Shown here in pieces: positions 4,566 to 7,318 of a stretch of 7,318 nucleotides of DNA. The stretch is taken from NCBI GenBank assembly GCA_910584245.1, contig CAJTZF010000024.1, forward strand, positions 35,123 through 42,440, written 5' to 3'. Source of the DNA: an uncultured Eubacterium sp. Lineage in GTDB: Bacteria; Bacillota; Clostridia; Lachnospirales; Lachnospiraceae. The position numbers and the translations under genes were made by a program. Each line of letters starts with the position of its first letter. Within the stretch, counting starts at the first letter, position 1. The notes beneath the pieces were generated by a model that had not been told where the DNA came from, ran no database searches, and saw only the letters and a program-made list of their open reading frames with translations.

Positions 4566-7247
4566 ATGAGACCTTTAAAATTAGTGATGGAGGCATTTGG
4601 ATCGTTTGGAAAGCGGGCGGAAATTGATTTTACAAAAACTTCCCAGAATGTATTTCTGATTAGCGGAAATACCGGTTCCGGGAAAACAACGATTTTTGAT
4701 GCCATCGTTTTTGCCCTGTATGGCGAAGGAAGCTCGTCTTTGGATAAAAAAGAAGGGGTTATGCTGCAAAGTCAGTTCGCCAATTTAAGTGCGACACCAC
4801 AGGTCACGTTCTCTTTTGCAAAATGTATCCAAAAACCGGGTGAAATCTATACTATTACCCGGAGTCCAAGGCATTTGCGCAAATCCAGGAGAAAAGGGCA
4901 GAATGTGAGGTCTGTAGTGGAGGGCAGCGGCAGACTCGAACTTACGCTGCCAGACGGCGTCACGTACACCGAACGGGATACGCAGGATAAAATTGAGTCT
5001 ATCGTCGGTCTTACAAAATCCCAGTTTATGCAAGTAGCTATGATTGCCCAGGGCGAGTTTATGGAACTGTTCCGGGCGGATGCCAAAAGGAAAACGGAGA
5101 TTTTTCGAAAGCTTTTTAATACAGGGATTTACCGCCAGATAACAGATGAGTTAAAAAGACGCCTGGATGAAAGCAGGAAGGAGCTGGCCGTATGTAAGAC
5201 GGAGTGTAGGACACTGGTGGAAACGATCCAGGTTCCGGGCCATTATCCAGAAAAGAAGGCGTATGAAGAAAGCCGTACTTGCCTGAACGAAAGCCTGAGC
5301 TATCTGGAAGAGTATTTGGAGCAGCTGGCGTATCTATGCAGCTGGGAAGAGGAAATTCAGAGAGATATGGAACAAGGCGTCCACACTCTTGAACAATGCG
5401 TGAGGGATCAAAAGGAGAGGGTCGGGGAGGGGAACGTGCTCACAGAGGCATTTGCCAATTTGGAAAAAGCACAACAGAAGCAGCGGGAGCTCTTAGCCCA
5501 AAAGGAAATGTGGCAGGAGCAAAAGGAGCTCATCCGCCGCCTCGGACAAGTTTATGAGCTTTACCCGTTTTACCAAATGGCAGAAGATGCAAGACAGCGA
5601 TTTGTGCAACTAGATGATTCATTGAAAAAAAACAGGAAGGAGCTGCCGGATTGTGAGGCGGCTGTTTCCCGTGCGGACGAGCAGTATGAGTCAGCCAAAC
5701 ATAAGTGGGAGGGGGAACAGGAGGCGTTCCATGTAGCAAAAGATAATTTTGAGAGGTTCTGTAGGCTTTGGGAGGAGTGGAAGGCGAGCGGGGAACGGAT
5801 GGAGCAATACCAAAGAGAATATGAGAACGCTCAAGAGGCGGCCAGGAAGGCGTATGATGTATTTATAGAAATGGAACAATGTTTTTTAAATAACCAGGCA
5901 GGCATCCTCGCTAAAAGGCTAGAGGAGGGAAAGCCTTGTCCTGTCTGTGGCTCCTGTCACCATCCGCAGCCATCCCTGTTACCCGAAGCGGATACGTACA
6001 GCCAGAATCAGGTGGATCATGCGCGCAAGCAGGCGGACCGGAAACGGGAAGAGGCGCAAAGGGCGTCGGAGCTGGCGGGGAGAGAGCGGGTACATCACAG
6101 CGGGCTCGGGAATCAGATGAGGGAGCTTTGCCGCACTCTATTTGTGGATGCAGAGAAATATATGGATCAAAAAGAGGTTGGGCGGGAATTTGAAAAAAAA
6201 CAGAAAGCATTTGAAAAGGAACGGGAGTGTTTTGAAATATGTGAGCGGCATCGAAACGATGTGATGGAACGGTTAGAGAAAAAGCGGAATAGAATTGAGG
6301 AGGAAACGCGTACGCGCGAGAAATATATGGGGGAATGGGAAGATAAGCAGCGTCAATTTGCGGAGAGGCTGGAATGTGCGGATATAGAAATGGTAAAATT
6401 GCAGTGGTATCTGAATAAGTATTCAGAGGAGGATTACAGGGAAAGAAAAGAGAAATTAGACGCCTATGAGCGGTCCATGCGCCAGTGTCAGGAAGCGGTC
6501 TACGCGGCAGATCAGTTAATTGCGGGAAGGGATATTCCAGATTTGGCTAAACTGGAAAGGGAACTGGGTGAGCAGTCGCTCCGCCTGGAACAACAGAGAA
6601 CGGAACTAGAAGAAATGAATGCCTATATTCATCCCCTTAGACACAGCCAGAAAAAATTACAGCGTATTCAAAACCTTCATAGCAGCACCTATCAGGAAAA
6701 TTTGCGGCTGCAGCGTTTGTATGAGATCGCTAGCGGAACCGTTCGGGGACAGAATAAAATGGACGTGGAAACCTTTGTTCAGAGATATTACTTGAGCCAG
6801 GTCCTTGTCGCCGCCAACCGAAGATTTACGACGATGACTGCCGGGCAATATGAATTAAAGCTAAAGGAAATTAAGGACACAGGAAAACAGAGGAATGAGG
6901 GACTGGATTTTGTCGTACATTCCCTTATAACGGACACCTGCCGGGATATCAAGACCCTTTCCGGCGGCGAGTCATTTATGGCGGCGTTGTCAACAGCGCT
7001 CGGTATTGCGGACTGTATTCAGAGTACAGGCGGAGGAATCCATCTTGATATGATGTTTATTGATGAGGGTTTTGGCTCTTTGGATGAGCACGCCAGGAAT
7101 ACCGCGATCCGTATATTAAAAGATCTGGCTGGCGGCCAGCGGCTGATCGGTATTATTTCGCATGTGGCAGAACTCAAGGAGAGCATTGAGGACCGGCTGG
7201 TTGTGACAAAAAATAATGAAGGCAGTTTCGCGTCATGGGATTCGTAA
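4566..7247 (+). CDS. sbcC: SbcC, ATPase subunit of the SbcCD complex (Rad50-like)
   Basis: An 893-residue SMC/Rad50-type ABC ATPase that controls SbcD nuclease access to DNA ends. The N-terminal lobe has Walker A GNTGSGKTT (34-42) and the Q-loop Gln162 in AQGEF. Charged coiled coil, rich in Glu, Lys, Arg and Gln, runs from about 190 to 450. The zinc hook CPVC is at 458-461, within CPVCGSCHHP. Coil then returns to about 720. The C-terminal lobe has signature LSGGES (798-803), Walker B MMFIDE (829-834), the D-loop at 837-841 and the H-loop His866. Every catalytic element is intact. The protein is shorter than E. coli SbcC (about 1,048 residues), implying shorter coiled-coil arms. It starts directly at the sbcD stop, with AAGGGGG (4551-4557) as a plausible RBS. 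A stem-loop follows its stop codon. Confidence 0.95.
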   Translation: MRPLKLVMEAFGSFGKRAEIDFTKTSQNVFLISGNTGSGKTTIFDAIVFALYGEGSSSLDKKEGVMLQSQFANLSATPQVTFSFAKCIQKPGEIYTITRSPRHLRKSRRKGQNVRSVVEGSGRLELTLPDGVTYTERDTQDKIESIVGLTKSQFMQVAMIAQGEFMELFRADAKRKTEIFRKLFNTGIYRQITDELKRRLDESRKELAVCKTECRTLVETIQVPGHYPEKKAYEESRTCLNESLSYLEEYLEQLAYLCSWEEEIQRDMEQGVHTLEQCVRDQKERVGEGNVLTEAFANLEKAQQKQRELLAQKEMWQEQKELIRRLGQVYELYPFYQMAEDARQRFVQLDDSLKKNRKELPDCEAAVSRADEQYESAKHKWEGEQEAFHVAKDNFERFCRLWEEWKASGERMEQYQREYENAQEAARKAYDVFIEMEQCFLNNQAGILAKRLEEGKPCPVCGSCHHPQPSLLPEADTYSQNQVDHARKQADRKREEAQRASELAGRERVHHSGLGNQMRELCRTLFVDAEKYMDQKEVGREFEKKQKAFEKERECFEICERHRNDVMERLEKKRNRIEEETRTREKYMGEWEDKQRQFAERLECADIEMVKLQWYLNKYSEEDYRERKEKLDAYERSMRQCQEAVYAADQLIAGRDIPDLAKLERELGEQSLRLEQQRTELEEMNAYIHPLRHSQKKLQRIQNLHSSTYQENLRLQRLYEIASGTVRGQNKMDVETFVQRYYLSQVLVAANRRFTTMTAGQYELKLKEIKDTGKQRNEGLDFVVHSLITDTCRDIKTLSGGESFMAALSTALGIADCIQSTGGGIHLDMMFIDEGFGSLDEHARNTAIRILKDLAGGQRLIGIISHVAELKESIEDRLVVTKNNEGSFASWDS

Positions 7248-7265
7248 GGTGTATATCCCACATAA

Positions 7266-7308
7266 GCTCTTTTGGACAAATGAGGTTGAGAGTTTGTCCA
7301 AACAGAGC
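7266..7308. terminator. Strong stem-loop after sbcC, possible terminator
   Basis: TTTGGACAAA (7271-7280) pairs perfectly with TTTGTCCAAA (7293-7302). Beyond a single bulged C (7303), GCTCT (7266-7270) pairs with AGAGC (7304-7308), making a 15-bp stem with a 12-base loop (TGAGGTTGAGAG). It begins 19 bases after the sbcC stop. The 10 bases visible after it (CTGATCTGCC) are not T-rich, so it is not a canonical intrinsic terminator. It could protect the 3' end, pause transcription, or be the edge of a palindromic element cut by the window end. Confidence 0.5.
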
Positions 7309-7318
7309 CTGATCTGCC

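Noticed and set aside
5936..6193. Forward alternative-frame ORF of 85 codons inside sbcC
   Set aside because: It is a shadow frame across the zinc hook and coiled-coil region with no RBS or recognisable domain.

Overview
The window looks like chromosomal DNA of a low-to-moderate GC Gram-positive bacterium, most likely a clostridial (Lachnospiraceae-like) member of the Bacillota. This is inferred from the divIVA-lspA-rluD gene order, strong AGGAGG-type ribosome binding sites, tight same-strand packing and a Gram-positive-style SbcD-SbcC pair. All recognised genes lie on the + strand. No RNA gene, CRISPR array, prophage or transposase was seen.

Region 1 (1-276) holds no complete gene. Positions 1-235 are three tandem copies of a 76-bp unit plus 7 bases of a fourth, running up to the leader of the first gene. 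Region 2 (277-2836) is a tight cluster: a DivIVA-family coiled-coil protein, the lipoprotein signal peptidase LspA and an RluD-type 23S rRNA pseudouridine synthase. lspA and rluD overlap by one base. A perfect 18-bp inverted repeat with a 5-base loop lies inside the start of lspA.

Region 3 (2837-3422) has a consensus-like sigma-A promoter overlapped by a 7-bp inverted repeat, a BlaI/MecI-family repressor without a visible BlaR1-type partner, an intrinsic terminator, and a short palindrome ahead of sbcD. Region 4 (3423-7247) is the SbcD-SbcC (Mre11-Rad50-like) DNA end-processing nuclease, with both genes abutting. The window ends in an imperfect 15-bp stem-loop just after sbcC.

Functionally, the first cluster joins polar growth or division, lipoprotein maturation and ribosome modification, a common housekeeping arrangement. 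The second half joins a small winged-helix repressor to a DNA repair nuclease. The genes themselves are mostly ordinary. The features least explained by the annotation are the 76-bp tandem array, the long hairpin inside lspA, and the operator-like repeat at the orphan repressor. I see no convincing new multi-gene system.
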